A DNA stretch of 64,000 nt from Phaseolus vulgaris (taxonomy: Eukaryota > Streptophyta > Magnoliopsida > Fabales > Fabaceae), in the NCBI RefSeq assembly GCF_000499845.2, contig NC_023754.2, forward strand, positions 25,020,611 through 25,084,610. The letters run 5' to 3'. Position numbers and translations under genes: made by a program. Positions 27,874 through 43,154 of this stretch are shown piece by piece. Under the pieces are notes generated by a model. It made no database searches. It had not been told where the DNA came from and saw only the letters and a program-made list of their open reading frames with translations. Within the stretch, counting starts at the first letter, position 1. The number at the start of each line of letters is the position of its first letter.

Positions 27874-30800
27874 ATGGCGGCTATTCTCTCTTCTTCACTC
27901 TTTGCTACCTCCTCTCTCCCCAAACCATTTTCTTATTCCCGAACTCATACCGCTCCACAATTTCTCAGGTTCGTAACCCTAACCTTCCTTCTTTCCTTCC
28001 TCTGTTTTCAGTTCATTATCTGATTCCATCTTCTCTAGGGCTCGCGCTTCTCTCCTTCAGGATAACGAGGAAAAAGTGATCGTGCAAGACTCCTTCCCCT
28101 CCAAATCATCTCCACTTCACACCGCTAATGGAAAATCTGCTGCGGACTCAATTAACACCTCTGCGTTTGAGAAGCGGATTATCAAGGTCGAACAATCGGT
28201 CAATATCTTTCTCACGGTAATTTAATTATCCTCTTTCAACTCTCAACTGAAATTCGCTGTCAGAATCACTGTTACTGTTGTATTGTTGCGTACTTATTTG
28301 TTGTTCAACTTTTTACCAAAACATTTTATTTGAGTTCGTAAGAGTGTGAGTATTTAGCAAACAATTTCCGCAATGTTTTTTAAAAACGGTTTTGTCGCTT
28401 TCCTTGATATTGAAGGAAATCGCACACAAATGCAATTGATGTGGTCCAAATTGCACAACCTCGATGTTGCGGTGGAAAACGATAACCTTACACAGTCGAA
28501 ACTTTTCTTGACTCGTTGGTTCTGTTTTTGGGGATTGTTATTAGTAGGAAGAAGGATGTGAGTATTAGTTGTTATTTACTCATTTTCAGTTTCGCTGATA
28601 ATTTCAGGATTCTGTGATAAAGATACTTGATACTCTGTACCATGATAGAGACTACGCCAGGTTTTATGTGCTGGAGACTATTGCCAGGGTTCCTTACTTT
28701 GGTACGTACTTGAATCCTTACTGCTACACTCTACCTTTTTTTTATAAATGAACCTGTAGGTTAGGTTGTGGTTTTAATCTTAAGTTCACGATAATGTTGC
28801 GAACTTGCAATATTTTAGCTGTACTGCAGTAAAATTACCATGCTCGTCAAGCATCATAGTCAATTTTGTACTTAATTTATGTAGTCCCTGGGCATTTTCA
28901 TTGTGACTTTTCAGTATTGATTTCTGTGTATTGTTATCTATGGCAGCCTTTATGTCAGTTCTCCATATGTATGAGAGTTTTGGATGGTGGAGAAGAGCAG
29001 ATTATTTGAAAGTACATTTCGCTGAGAGCTGGAATGAAATGCATCATTTGCTCATCATGGAAGTAAGAGCTCTGACAATTTTTTTAATGTAACTGATGTC
29101 TGACTGGTTAATTTTCAAAGTATTTCATTCCAGCCTGCAAATCTTGTTAGTTGTCCATCCAACACTTGTTTTGTTTTTAGAGGATCAGTAGTTGAATATA
29201 TCATGAATAAACTTAACCGCCGAAGCAGAAGACCTATTGAAAGTAGGAGAAAATTGAGACGATCACTTATATTGAGGGAAGGGAAATTTAGTAGTACATT
29301 GGTATGTGTCACTTTGAAGATAATGATTGGGTCCCATAAATGTACTCCTTATATGCGAGCCCATGCTTATTTTTATCAATGATAACTTGGTAGTGGGAAA
29401 TGTTTTAAGTTTGCATTTTTTATTCATTTGTTTTTATGGATAATAACTCTATAGTTAAAAATTCAGATGAAAATATTCAGATAAAAGCTATTTACATTTT
29501 GTTCAAGTCCATCTTCAATGGATTGTAACAATTGGCCAGGAAGCTGTGCTCTTTTTTACCACTACATCAAACATTGCAAACTGCTTTCTGAAAGTTGTTT
29601 TGAGGTACCAATAACAGAACATGTTCTCAGAATATATTTTCCACCCAAATACTAGAAAATCAAATAAAAATTAGAAATGAATATCAGAAAGCTTTGCAAG
29701 TTTTGTAGTTTCACATGCATTAGTTGTGACTCTATTTTTCATATACTTTATTGCATGAGATGATAAGCTTGGGCCTCTGACTGCAGGAACTAGGAGGGAA
29801 TGCTTGGTGGTTTGATCGGTTTCTTGCTCAGCATATTGCAATATTTTATTATATTATGACAGTTTTAATGTATGCAGTAAGTCCAAGAATGGCATGTAAG
29901 TATTAAATACTTGAATTTTGTTTAACTGCAATTCCTGCTACATCTTTTAGTTTTCTGTTTGTATCATCTTTAAGTGATCATGTGAGGAGATTTGAAGACA
30001 TCAAGGGAAAAATTCCCATTTGTTTGATTGAAAAGATAGAAGTTACCTGCACATTTATGTACATATTTTCACTGGTTATTTGCTTGGTTGGATTAGTGAC
30101 AGTAGTAAAGGAAGAGTAACTGCAAAAGTTTCCTAGACTCCTATATGGCCTTCTTTTCCCTAGCATCTATACCTATATGGCCTTCGTTACTTGGAAGCTT
30201 GGTTCTTGAATTATTCTATTACTTGGAAGCTTGGCTCTTGCATAACTGATTCTGTGAATGCTTTATTTTACCGCAGATCACTTTTCTGAATGTGTAGAGA
30301 GTCATGCATTTGAAACTTATGACAAATTTATCAAGGCCCAAGGAGGTATTATGGATATTTCTTTCCTCTTTTTATTTTTTTTGGTTATTTATGTTTTATT
30401 CTTTGTTTACACTCTTGGTTTATGCTTTGTAATTGAGGTCTGGAAAACCATTGGGTGTTATACTTGCACATTGTTCATGATTATTTGATACGATAATTAA
30501 TGATAGATCATAAAAGCAGTTAGCCCGTAGCATAGTTGAATAATGACAGGTTATTCTAGCTTTATGTGGATTCTTATATTTTTCATCTTCTGTCCTGCAT
30601 TAACTTGGGTTTGAAATCACCTTAATTTGCTGTATAAGCCTACAGAAGAGAAAACAGATAAATGATACTGCATTGTTTATTCAATAATAATATACGAATG
30701 ATTTTATTTGATGAAAGTTCCTTACACTTTCCTTCCCATGCTCATTTTATTGTGTCTATTTGTACCAGGTGCTTAAATAACTCTAACATGGTTTGATAAT

Positions 30801-31577
30801 TTTTTGCAGAGGAATTAAAAAAAATGCCGCCTCCTGAGGTTGCTGTGAATTATTATACAGGAGATGACTTGTATTTATTTGGTAAGCTTTTCATTTTTAT
30901 GAACTAGGGTATCTACTGGAGGAAAAACCTGGAATTCTCACTTTACATATAATTTTCCTCAGATGAATTTCAAACTTCCAGAGTTCCAAATTCTAGAAGA
31001 CCTAAGATAGGTATGCCTTGAAACCTGGTCCAACATTACTTTATTACTAATTTTCTATTCTGAATTGTTGTCTGGGGGAGGGGATTTTTCTAGCACAAGT
31101 CCTTCAGAATAATCAATGGTTCAAGTTTTTAAGTGGCTAATCATTAATCAACGTTTTGAACATTGTATATTATTTGTGCTGTTAATTGCTCCTGTCCTGA
31201 AGTGAAAATATTTGTACGTAAACTTCATTCTTGAGGTTTTCCCAACCCCTTTTTTGTGTAATTATTTGTTTTAGAACAAGTAAAATACTTCTTTGCAGTA
31301 GAATTTTCAATATGCTGTAAAAAATTCTCACAGAGATGATTAATAGTTTATTTTTTGTCATCTAGAGAATCTATACGACGTATTTGTAAATATCAGAGAT
31401 GACGAAGCTGAACATTGTAAGACAATGAAGGCTTGTCAAACCCATGGGAACCTCCGGTCACCTCATTCATATGCAGAGGATGATGATGTTTCAGTCTGTG
31501 CTCTGGAAGCAGATTGTGAAGGAATAGTAGACTGTATAAAGAAATCGGTTACTCCTAATCCAGCCAAGGTCAAGTAA
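27874..31577 (+). CDS. PTOX: Plastid terminal oxidase (PTOX, IMMUTANS)
   Basis: Nine coding exons, 27874-27968, 28039-28216, 28608-28701, 28947-29062, 29787-29895, 30277-30345, 30810-30881, 30963-31010 and 31366-31577, join in frame to 330 residues. The first 40-50 residues are rich in Ser, Thr and Pro with few acids, as in a chloroplast transit peptide. The di-iron oxidase core follows, with E114 in FYVLETIARVPYFAF, E153/H156 in ESWNEMHH, a Glu in ECVESHAFE (202-210) and E274/H277 in DDEAEH. Block YYTGDDLYLFDEFQTSR is the exon region that distinguishes PTOX from mitochondrial alternative oxidase. PTOX oxidises plastoquinol with O2 on thylakoid membranes and supports carotenoid desaturation and chlororespiration. 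All key ligands are present and no break is seen. The stop codon TAA overlaps a good splice donor (CAA/GTAAGA), so a longer C-terminus by alternative splicing is possible. Confidence 0.96.
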
Positions 31578-32573
31578 GACATGTGGCACAATACATAGTG
31601 TATTCATTTAATAAGATAGGAGGGCAGTAAATAGTTGATATTGGATGTGGCAAGTAATTGTCCTTATAGCAAGTAAAGGTGTATTTATTTATATTTAACC
31701 TTAAATTTTGTTAAATCAACATAATGAAATATCTTATGTTGACAATCTTCTGTAGGTTAGATGTTCATACTTCACTCATTGAAGTTATCAAAGAAAATAA
31801 TGTTGTGGAGATTGTCTATAGTTTGCTCTTGTCTTTTCCTTATTTTTGGAATTTGGAGCTTTTCCATTAGAACTAGAGGGTTTCATGCGTTGCCTTGTAG
31901 AACCATATCTATCACTGATGTATTCAGATTATAACAACTAGAGAGAAAAATAAAAATAAAAGAAGAAAAGAAAGAAATACCAGAGAGGACGACAAAAAAT
32001 GACAGCCTTGCGCGACTGGTTGGTGGGATTGGAAGGTTCACATGAATTGGAGTATTGATGAGGTGTGAAGATATATATGCCAAAATCATTTCCTTTATTT
32101 CGTCATGAGCATGCAAAATTCCATGTCTCTAAAGGCTTCTATTTTTTTCATGATTTTTTTTTCTTAATTTCTGGGGAGAGGATAACTTTTCCACAGGATA
32201 ATGGCTACAGCTAGCCATGGTCATCTTTGCCAATTGCCAATTATAATAGCCAGATTTCTGAGGGTGTGAGAAGCCTCACATCTGGCTGTGGTAGTTTCTG
32301 GATTTTCCTCGTATGATTTCCTCAGGTGTAATGGATGCAACATTATGTCTTTTTTTAGATATTTCTCTCAATTCCACGGATGCCATACTATCACAGCTTA
32401 AGATATGTAGCATTCTTTTCCTGATGATTGAAGATATTTTCATCTTTTCTTTCTAGATATTTCTCTTCACTACATTCGCAATAATTACACAAGTTATAAT
32501 TCCCTTTCATCTATTGTTCTTCCTGCATTTCATTTCAGAGAAATGCTCTAAAACTTATTTTAGCTGACAAATA

Positions 32574-32750
32574 TCAGTCACTTTCCCTGAGCTTAGTATA
32601 TATCTCAAACGGCTCAAAAGCAATCCGCCAGCACTGTTCTTCCTGTGAATAAGCTAGGTTCAATCCAATCCTAGGCTTGCCCCATTCACATTCCTTGTGA
32701 TCAGACCTTTCTGATAGATCAATCACATCACACCCATTAAATCTCCTAAT
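32574..32750 (-). other. Unrecognised 59-codon open frame in a low-A+T island
   Basis: The minus strand is open from 32750 to a stop at 32574. The translation contains CDVIDLSERSDHKECEW and EEQCWRIAFEPFEIYTKL, with balanced codon composition unlike the surrounding A/T-rich noise. No start Met, splice partner or family was recognised. It could be a relic exon, a piece of a transposon or chance. Confidence 0.2.
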
Positions 32751-33499
32751 TCAGAAAAATATTGGAACACTTTCATGAAGTTGTGGTTGCAGTTCAAACT
32801 TGTATTGACGATGATTTGGGGTCTGTAACCTTCTTAATTGACTGGGTGAGATGGCTATGCTAAGGGGGACATATAGCGAACAAAGGTGATCCAATAGGAT
32901 GCTAAGACTCATCAATGAAGTTAATCCTGACCCTTATTAGAAGAAGAAAATAAAGTTATTTCCAATAATGTGAAGCTAATTTTTTTATAGAAAAATACAT
33001 TTAAAGTATAACTTGATATTTTGGAATTTAATTATTATTAACATTTTTTTAATAACAACCATTTAAAAATAAAACTTAAGTACTAAACTATTTCTTATTA
33101 TATGTCTAACATATTAGTTGGTTATAACATTGTAAGAGATAATATTACTAAATTTTTCAGTTGTTTATTAAATTATCAAGTTAAAGATTAGGTAAAATTA
33201 ACACGTATCTTTTTTTTGTAAGAATTTTTTATTTTTAGGATCTAACTTTACAATTTTAAGTTTCTTTAATATGTTTCATTTTCTCTGGTTTCCTTGAAAG
33301 AAAAAAAAATCTAAATTCTTTCTTAACACATTGATTTTGTTCTCCTTCAAACAAAATAACTTTTAAAAATTATGTTAACTATATTTGTTTCGTATCATCT
33401 TTGAGTTTCACTATTAAATAAAGAAGATAGTAAGTAAGAAAGAGGTGATGAAACCATAACAATAGACAACATTTTTCTATTATACTGATTAACTTATTT

Positions 33500-33664
33500 A
33501 TTTCTAAATGAGGTTTGCACCCACTTATATATATTATCCTTATTGTTAGTCGATGTTTAATGTATTATCCTAATCTCTAGTCGATGTGAGATCTCCAACA
33601 TATCTCTAGTCGATGTATAATGTATTATCCTCATATCTAGTTTATGTGAGATCTCCAACATATA
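33500..33664 (-). mobile_element. Rearranged TRIM LTR fragments, reverse orientation
   Basis: On the minus strand TGTTGGAGATCTCACAT begins near 33664 and again near 33601, each followed by a piece of the LTR (AAACTAGATATGAGGATAAT and CGACTAGAGATTAGGATAAT). A third CATCGACTAA block near 33555 continues into TATATAAGTGGGTGCAAACCT. At least two LTR 5' ends are therefore stacked within 165 bp, which suggests local duplication or nested insertion. Confidence 0.5.
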
Positions 33665-34234
33665 ATCTGTAATTGACATAATCTTAATGACCAAACAAAA
33701 TGAAAAAAATAGTTAGAATGGAAAGTAAAAATATTGTGTATATATATATTACTCAATTACTAATGTGTTATTTAACAAACAACTAATCACTTAAGAAATA
33801 CTGGTAAATTGTAACAATCAAACAAAAAAAAGTATTGAGCACTAATATAAGAATCATATGCAGAAATCACAAATTTATGAGAAATTAAAATTTATGTACC
33901 TAACATACTAAATCATATGAGGAAAATAAAAAAAAAAAATTCAAGAAACTTATGAATAAAAATCTCGTTACTAATTTTCTAAAAATTATTATAAAAGATA
34001 TTATGAATTTTAAAGAATCATTAAAGAGTTAAAATAAGAAAAATAAGTAACTAATTAGTGAAGATCCATGCAAAATGTTAGTGTTAGATTTCACTAAACG
34101 CTAGGTTGAAAAATGTGGAAACAACTAGTAGTTGTGAAATTGAAATCAATTAATAGAAAAATTGAATCTAATACAAGCACGCCATGCAGTTTTGATAACG
34201 CTGTTTCTAACTGATTCTACAATCTTTTAACAGT

Positions 34235-34342
34235 ACAGTGGAGAAATCAAGGCAGCAATACACAGATAACAAAGGAGATAATAATCAAAGCAGGAAAGAA
34301 CAACTATTTAAATATCAGGGAAGTGGCACTGATGATGAATGA
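34235..34342 (+). other. Isolated exon-like frame (35 codons plus stop)
   Basis: A pyrimidine-rich tract and a TTTTAACAG acceptor at about 34224-34233 precede an open frame with a strongly polar composition: TVEKSRQQYTDNKGD at its start and KYQGSGTDDE before two adjacent TGA codons. It looks like the last exon of a gene, but no upstream exon was recognised, and I do not know the family. A relic exon or chance are both possible. Confidence 0.22.
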
Positions 34343-35737
34343 TGATGGAGAGCCTTCAGGTTGGGGTGAGGGTGACGTATGTATGAAGAAAAGCAGCTAT
34401 AATATGATAGATATACCTTTTCTGAACCATTACGATCCCAAGTTCAATGAACATTAGGGAATTGGAAGAAAAACCTGTATTGAGACAGGAGCTGGCAGAT
34501 TCACCTACAAAGATAATCATTCTTCAAAATTTTCTTTTATCAACAAACAATTAAATTAATATATAGTGGAGTATTTAGGGAACGTTACTATAAAAAAAAT
34601 GTTTAAGGCTAGTTAGCCCCATTCCCTTACATGATCCTTCTGTGTATATTGATACATTTCTCAGAATACTACTTATATGCTTGAGTCTAAACACACTTCC
34701 AAAACACTTATATGATCATGCAAGGGATCAAAATGACATTTCTTCCTGCATCCCACAAAAACTCAATCCAAAATCTCCTTTCATTACGGAAGGTCTAAAT
34801 GTAAAACTACAATATTCTGGATTATTCTGATCTCCAGTTATTAATACATTCCAATTTCTGATGAATGAAGAGTGGCTTTGGAATATTGTCCATGTTTGCT
34901 AAGTGGCATCTAAAAGAAGTCCCTGGACAAAGTATCTGAGTTCAAAAGGAAATTCTTGAAACCTTTTTTCAAAGCGAACTAAATTTTTTGAATGCTTGGA
35001 GTAGATAGTTTTCCAGTTGTTTTTCTTAAATTTTGGTCACACAAATTCTTGGCAACTGAGAGATTACTTTTGGTAATTGTTTTTTCAGAATCATCAGTTT
35101 TTAACGATCAATTTTGCACACCAAAGAAACAGTCAATTTGTTGACCATTTTGGTCGATGAGGTTTTATTTTGTGTCGGCATACGTTAAACTTGTTACTTT
35201 TGGAGACATGGTTCGATGTGTGAAATGTAGTGTACGAGAAAAATGCTTTGGGAGTAAGGCAAGAATGCAAGATGTGGTGGAATGAATCAGTTTCCCAACT
35301 GAGGAAGAGATGATGCTCCGAAAAGCAAAAGCAAAAGTAGAAAAGTAAATAGGTAAAGGGAAACGCAGATACATGAATGCCTCTGCACTGCAGGCCTATG
35401 GTCCGTTTCTATCAGGGAAAGGGAGAACCATACTGTAATCAACTGATTCCTTGAACCAAAGTGCTATGCTGCCGTGCATGGTTCATGATTGTTATGTAGC
35501 ATATATATATATATATGTACACCTTCAAGTTTCAGCTTATACATTTTTATTTCATTACGTGTCTACTGGGTATTTCCTGAAGAGGAGGAATCATAATAAA
35601 GGTTCTTCTGCAGTTCCCTCTTGCTTCTTAAACCTAGAATGAGAGATTAGAACAAAAACCTTCATGTTGGTATTCACTATATCTTCTGCTTTATTTCACG
35701 TTTCACTCATGCAAACACTTTTTAAACTTTTTTTTTG

Positions 35738-35740
<3 letters not shown>

Positions 35741-35780
<40 letters not shown>
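35741..35780. repeat. (TA)n microsatellite, 40 bp
   Basis: An uninterrupted AT dinucleotide run of about 20 units. It is probably length-variable between individuals. Confidence 0.9.
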
Positions 35781-35782
<2 letters not shown>

Positions 35783-37724
35783 ATCTTTTATACCAACTTT
35801 TCAATTTTTATTCTTCACCTGTTTATAAAAAAAAATCAATTCTTATACTTTTAATTAGTTAGGTCAGGTGCGACGAAAATATTGAAAAAGAGGAAGTTCA
35901 TTTAATTATTAGGTTTTGGGTCTATTTAAATATGGACAAAGTCATTGCAAATAAAAACTCAATTAAAAAAAAAATAGTTAAGAATGACCTCATTAAATAA
36001 CGTGAAATTAGTTATGATTGTTTATATTTTAAACTATTATAGTTTATTTTATTTTTTTGTGTATTTTGCAAGTAAATATTTATTTTTTTATAATCTAAAG
36101 TCATCAAATGTATTATTTATAATAATATTTTATGATAACAATATACATCATCACTCTAGTTTAATATTGTTTAAAGATAATGGAAACATATTTTATTTAT
36201 ATTATGGGTAGAGAGTTTAAGTACATTATACCCAATTGGCTTTCTTTGACAAAACGTGAGTTTCTATGGATTATATTGTTTCAAGAACGAAAGAAAGCAA
36301 GTGACGTATCTATAAAATAATACAAATACATTTAATAAAAACTTAAATATAAGATAAATAAGACTATTTTTTTAATTGTAAAGTCTTCTGTCATCAAATA
36401 TAACATAAATAAGACTATTTTTTCCGTTATCAATTTTAAATTGAAGAAAGAGATCCCTCGTTCTTTCTTTTATTTCTTTCGTACCAATCGTATTATATTA
36501 AGATTAAAATTTAAATATCAAATTGTATTAAGATAAAAATTTAGAGATCAAATCGTATCATTAAGATCAAAAATTCAAAAATAGATAAAATTAAACAATT
36601 CAACGGATATTTAATTTGTTTGTCGGCCTGGTGGTCTCTATTATATATTAAAAAATCAAATTTGTTGTTATTTTAAAAAGTATACTACAAAAGTCTAATT
36701 GTATCCGTCTTTTAAATAAAAGTGTGTGTTCTTATAATTACAACTAATTAAAAAGATTTCTTTAAGCATAAAATAAATCACTTTATAAAAGTCTGAGAAA
36801 ACAATAATTTCATCATTCTCAGCAGACGCATACACACGTTTAATCTTAAAACTAAAAACCAAAACCGATCAAAACAAAATTGAACTAATATGTTGAAGCA
36901 GTTGAATTAACGAACCATTTAACTCTTTAAACATAATCAAATGATTGAATCTGAAGTGTAAGCAATGAAAAGTTAGCAACTATCATTCTTCCTCGTACTT
37001 ACACCAAAAAACTAAGTAAAGCTTCAAATTAATTTTGAGTGGCTGAGGGTATGTTTCCTCTTTGGACAATGTTTGCATGGTGGAAGGCCTGAGGAAAGAA
37101 TCGTTATCCTTATATTAAAAAAGGGTAGGTGAAGTTAGAGGAGCATAATTACCTTAACCAGTCACCTATGACTGGTGTTTTATTTAACTTGCCTTGTCAT
37201 TTTCATCAAAGATTTGTGTACTGTCAGTTACATGGTAGAGTGACCTTTTTGACTGGAAAAGTTGCTGCTCTCAATGGGAATGCATTATCTTATTAACTGC
37301 GCAACCGCAATTTTCTGCCATGCATGTAATGCGAAACACTTTTACCTAGTAGTGTCTTAAAAAAATGATTTCAGATTACCAGCAATAAAGTAATAGGAGG
37401 GAAAATCTATGGTGTTGATAGACTTTACTTAAGCGTTCCATTCACTTTTTTTATGAGCAAAAGAAAGAATAAAATTAATAAGAATATTTAAGAGATACTC
37501 CACCCCTATACAAAATCTTCCTAATCTTCTATTCACAAGAAACCAAGGATTTTACTGTACATACACAAAATCAGGAAGTGTGCTAGAATAATGATGCTTA
37601 AACAGATAAAGAAAAAAAAAACAAAGCTTCACTGCACAAGGAAACAACCTCCTATGATATTTAATAGTCCACAAAGATCATTCCCCTCTGCAAAAAAGTT
37701 CTGCATAAACTTCTTGCTCCCTCC

Positions 37725-37886
37725 TTATGCTTCAAAGCTTCCAGAACCATCACCACTTTCGTGCTTATCACCACCAAGAACAGATTGCACACTTCTATTC
37801 TGCGAAAAACCAAGTTGATTGGCACTTATGCAGCAATTTTGCAGCAACTCCACACTTTCATTAGCACTGCATACCAAGCCATCCAT
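37725..37886 (-). other. Isolated coding-like frame (53 codons) on the minus strand
   Basis: The frame begins ATG at 37886 and ends TAA at 37725. It contains VCSANESVELLQNCC, NQLGFSQNRSVQSVLGG and the end HESGDGSGSFEA, a composition typical of a disordered C-terminus of a plant regulatory protein. Sequence after the stop looks like a 3' untranslated region. A splice-acceptor-like GTTGCAG lies just upstream but out of phase, and no earlier exon was recognised. A weakly similar block lies at about 38033-38068 on the same strand, with stops. I do not recognise the family. Confidence 0.25.
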
Positions 37887-40169
37887 TCACTGCAACACAT
37901 ATATATCCTATTCTATTCACACGCTTTGTTCACCCCTTTTCCTAAGTTCATATTTTTCCTTGCAGGCTATTTTTATGCTAGTCAAACATTTTCTTACACA
38001 TTATGAGTGTAGTTTCACTTGACAAAGAGACAGATTACACACTTTTATATTTCTGAAACAAATTTCAGCCAATAAAGAGTGTTATTAGAGAACAAACTAT
38101 AAGGTAGATAATTTCTCTAGTCAACAACAGTCTTATTATTTTTAATTTATAAAAAAACTAATAATATTTTATTATATATCACATTTAGAAATTAAAGTTC
38201 GTTGAGTGTATAGAGTAATTGGTAGGGTTCTAGTTTAATTAGAGATTTTGAGTTTGAGTCACAGAAAGAAAAACAATATAACATATTTAAAATTATATAA
38301 ACATTGTTTGGACACTTTAGACTGTAAAAAAATTGTGTTAAAAGAGTGCATTATAATTTTTCTCTTTTTATATTGAACAAATTAAACTAGATTCGGAGTA
38401 TTATTTTTGACCTGGAAGAAGAAGGTAGATTTGGAGCAGTGGTGGTTGTGGTCCCACTAGAGCATTATGAGTAGTAGAAATTCCCCACAAGAGGTTTTAT
38501 AAATAAGGTTGAAGAATATAAAATTAACAAGAATCATCTAGTTCTCTTATCAATTGTTCAGACCTACTTTCCCCAATTCTTTAATCAATTTTCCAGATGC
38601 TACTGGCAGCCATTCAGTGCTGGGTTTCAAATCCAAGGAAGCTGCTTTCTTACCAACTTTAGATTGCTAACATGATTAAAATTCTTGTTTGGTCGCTGTC
38701 CAATAGTTTTAACATATCATTATTGTACCTTTCGGTTCCTCAAATGGAAACTTAATTAATTACCAATCACAACGATTGGTATTCCCCTGTCAAAAGTAAC
38801 CTCTATCAGAAGTTGGAACCACATTAATTAATAGCCCAACATGCAATTCAACCATTTTTTAAGAAAGAAAAAAAATAAGACACAAGAGTTAAATGTTTGA
38901 CATATATGATGAATAAGTGGTGGTTTGGAGTAATTGAAGTTAACAAGGGAGTGGTTACTAAATAACCATAGATTAATGTTTTGCTTGCACTTTTGCCTTT
39001 ACATCACATCATCAACTATGAAAAACCAAAACCACGGGACATGCTACTCAATCCATATTGGAACAACATCTGACAAGTGGGTTGGATTACTGTTGCTACA
39101 TGTGTCAATATTTTACGTCCATATTCAAACTTCAATCAACTTAACTGCCCAAAATAAATCCAAATTCCCACTGTTTGTAGCGTCATCAAACTAACACAAT
39201 TCTCTAAATAAGTAAAGATTTTCCATTTTCATGAGAACAAAATTCAAGTGAAAATCATCTTACCTTTTAGTATTTCCATTTATTCAATTTCTTCTGTGGA
39301 TATCTGTCCCCACTTCCTAGGAAAAGAAGGAAAATAGGTTATTAATAATGCTAAGGAGTCGTCAATTCCCTTTTGCCACTTCCAAACTTTAACTATTTCC
39401 TCTCTTCACTTTTTTCAGTGGGTAATTCGTGTTTATCTTGGGTTCATTTTAGTTGAAATCCCTCTCTATTTCTTTTTATTTCAATGCATGGCAGGATAAT
39501 ATATAACAAACAAAATATCTATTTTCACATTCTCTTTCTTTATAGCACTCCTTATTCTCCAGTTGTTATAATGAAAAGAAAGAAAAACTTCAAATGTACT
39601 GTGTTTATTTCTTCTCTTCTCAATCATAAGAAAGGGTGCCATAAAATTTCTATCTATCTATATAGAGGTCTTTTGACACCACTGTTTTGTTTCTACATCC
39701 TTATGAGAACCGCACATATAATTTAATTAAAATAGAAATTAAACTATTGAATATAAAAGTAATAAAATAGGTTGTAAATTCGTAAAGAAAGAGAGATAGA
39801 GGGAAGAGGAGAGAGAAAATGTGTGACTCTATATTGATGATATTATCATAACCAAAGAGGAATTATGAGAGACAGATTCTTGTAAAATGGGGAAGATGAA
39901 GTTACTTTCTAAAACAGTGTATCAGTACATCGCATTAACTTGATCATCATATCCCAGACGACATCGCTGATCACACACACACGAACTATAAGATCAACCT
40001 AAGACTTTATTTTTTAACTATATATTATAAGGTTTGATTATACTGCACAAGCTTACATACCAAATTATCAAGGGCATCAAACACTATTCGGTGAGCTGAG
40101 TAGCCTTTGTTTATTATTAACATAAACACACATACGTTTCCATGCTTATATATATTTCTATGCTGAGAG

Positions 40170-41960
<1,791 letters not shown>

Positions 41961-42033
41961 CTATCGCTTTAAACAACTATGTGATTGTGAGTATATGCTG
42001 TGAGTAGTGATGCTTTCAGAGGTGCAATCTACT

Positions 42034-42042
42034 GTATTTATA
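42034..42042 (-). promoter_or_regulatory. TATA box of the ACC oxidase gene
   Basis: The minus strand reads TATAAATAC about 90 bp upstream of the start codon, a near-consensus plant TATA box at the expected distance. It predicts a leader of about 60 nt, normal for ACC oxidase genes. Confidence 0.65.
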
Positions 42043-43154
42043 GGCCTCAAATTCAAGGAGAGAGGCTAAGAAAAGAAGAAATTTTATTTAATTGTTTAAG
42101 AAAAGAGAAAGTGGTGTGCGGACGCATGTTGCCTAATTATCTACAATTCTTTTTCCAATTTTCTTCATTTTTATTATAAGGTAAATCAAATTAAAGGAAG
42201 TGTACAAGGAATTCTAACTATTTTGCGAAAAGTTTAAGAATTAATAGCTGAACAACAGACAAGTTATATGCACCAAACTCTCTTGAACAGTATTTTTTTT
42301 TGTTATCTTCGGTTCAAACATCAGCCAACTTCATCCTTTTAAATGGGAAGAATGAAACATTAAAAAAACTAAAAAAAGAATTTACAGAAAAAGTCACTTT
42401 CTCTTAAGAAAAAATTAAATTGTTTACTCTACTATAATTTGTATTTTTCCAGTCTCTTGCAAAAAATTAATAGAAAGACACAATGAGTAAATTTGTGTTT
42501 ATGGAGAAGGGTATAATTGCTGCACAAGTTAAACATAAAAAAATTTCAAATAGAGAGAATCATGTTTCGATATAGAACCTGGTAAAGTGATTTATATGGT
42601 AATATCAAAGAAGGAATCCTCTTACCTAAAAGAATCAATGGATTGACAATTTTAATTACAAAAATAAGACTTGAACCAAATTCAATAGAGATGTTGATGT
42701 CTTCTCTCATCTATTGAGATTTCTTCAGGTCTCTCCATAATGTAGAGTTTCTTATGTTGTTAGAAAATCATTAATAGCAAAAACTTTTGTATATTTAGAC
42801 CAAAAACATTAATGTTTGTCACAAATTGTGTTTTGACCATTTCAAAAAATTATTTTACAACATTAGCTGCTTCAAACTTGTTTGTGAGAAAAACTATCCA
42901 AGTAAAATGATAGTTTTTAAGACTTAGAAAGACAAAATATTTGAAAACTCGAAGTAGAAAGATTATGTGTGAAATCAAAACAAATTTCATTAACTCCAAA
43001 GTCAAAGGATTTTATCAGTCCAAATTTAGAATGTCAAATAAATTCTTACAAAAATGAGTGTTTTAATAAGAAACATCAATATTTGTATTGATATGAAAGA
43101 AAACAAAATTATAATTATTTTATGAAAAAAATTGAAGGAAACAACATGTATAAT

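Larger units (their letters stand above)
31578..40169. other. 8.6-kb intergenic region with exon-like islands but no confirmed gene
   Basis: PTOX 3' untranslated sequence should occupy the first few hundred bases. A less A+T-rich island at about 32160-32950 contains one 59-codon open frame, and two more isolated exon-like frames lie near 34.2 and 37.7 kb; these are listed separately. A palindrome at about 32254-32293 has arms AGCCAGAT/ATCTGGCT around TGTGAG-AAGC-CTCACA. An inverted TRIM remnant lies at 33500-33664 and a (TA)n tract at 35741-35780. Frames at 35165-35374 (-), 38934-39194 and 39484-39726 resemble nothing known. Confidence 0.45.

Noticed and set aside
38200..38275. Possible tRNA-derived SINE head (GAGTTTGAGTC resembles a B box)
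   Set aside because: The A box is unconvincing and no tail or target duplication is visible.
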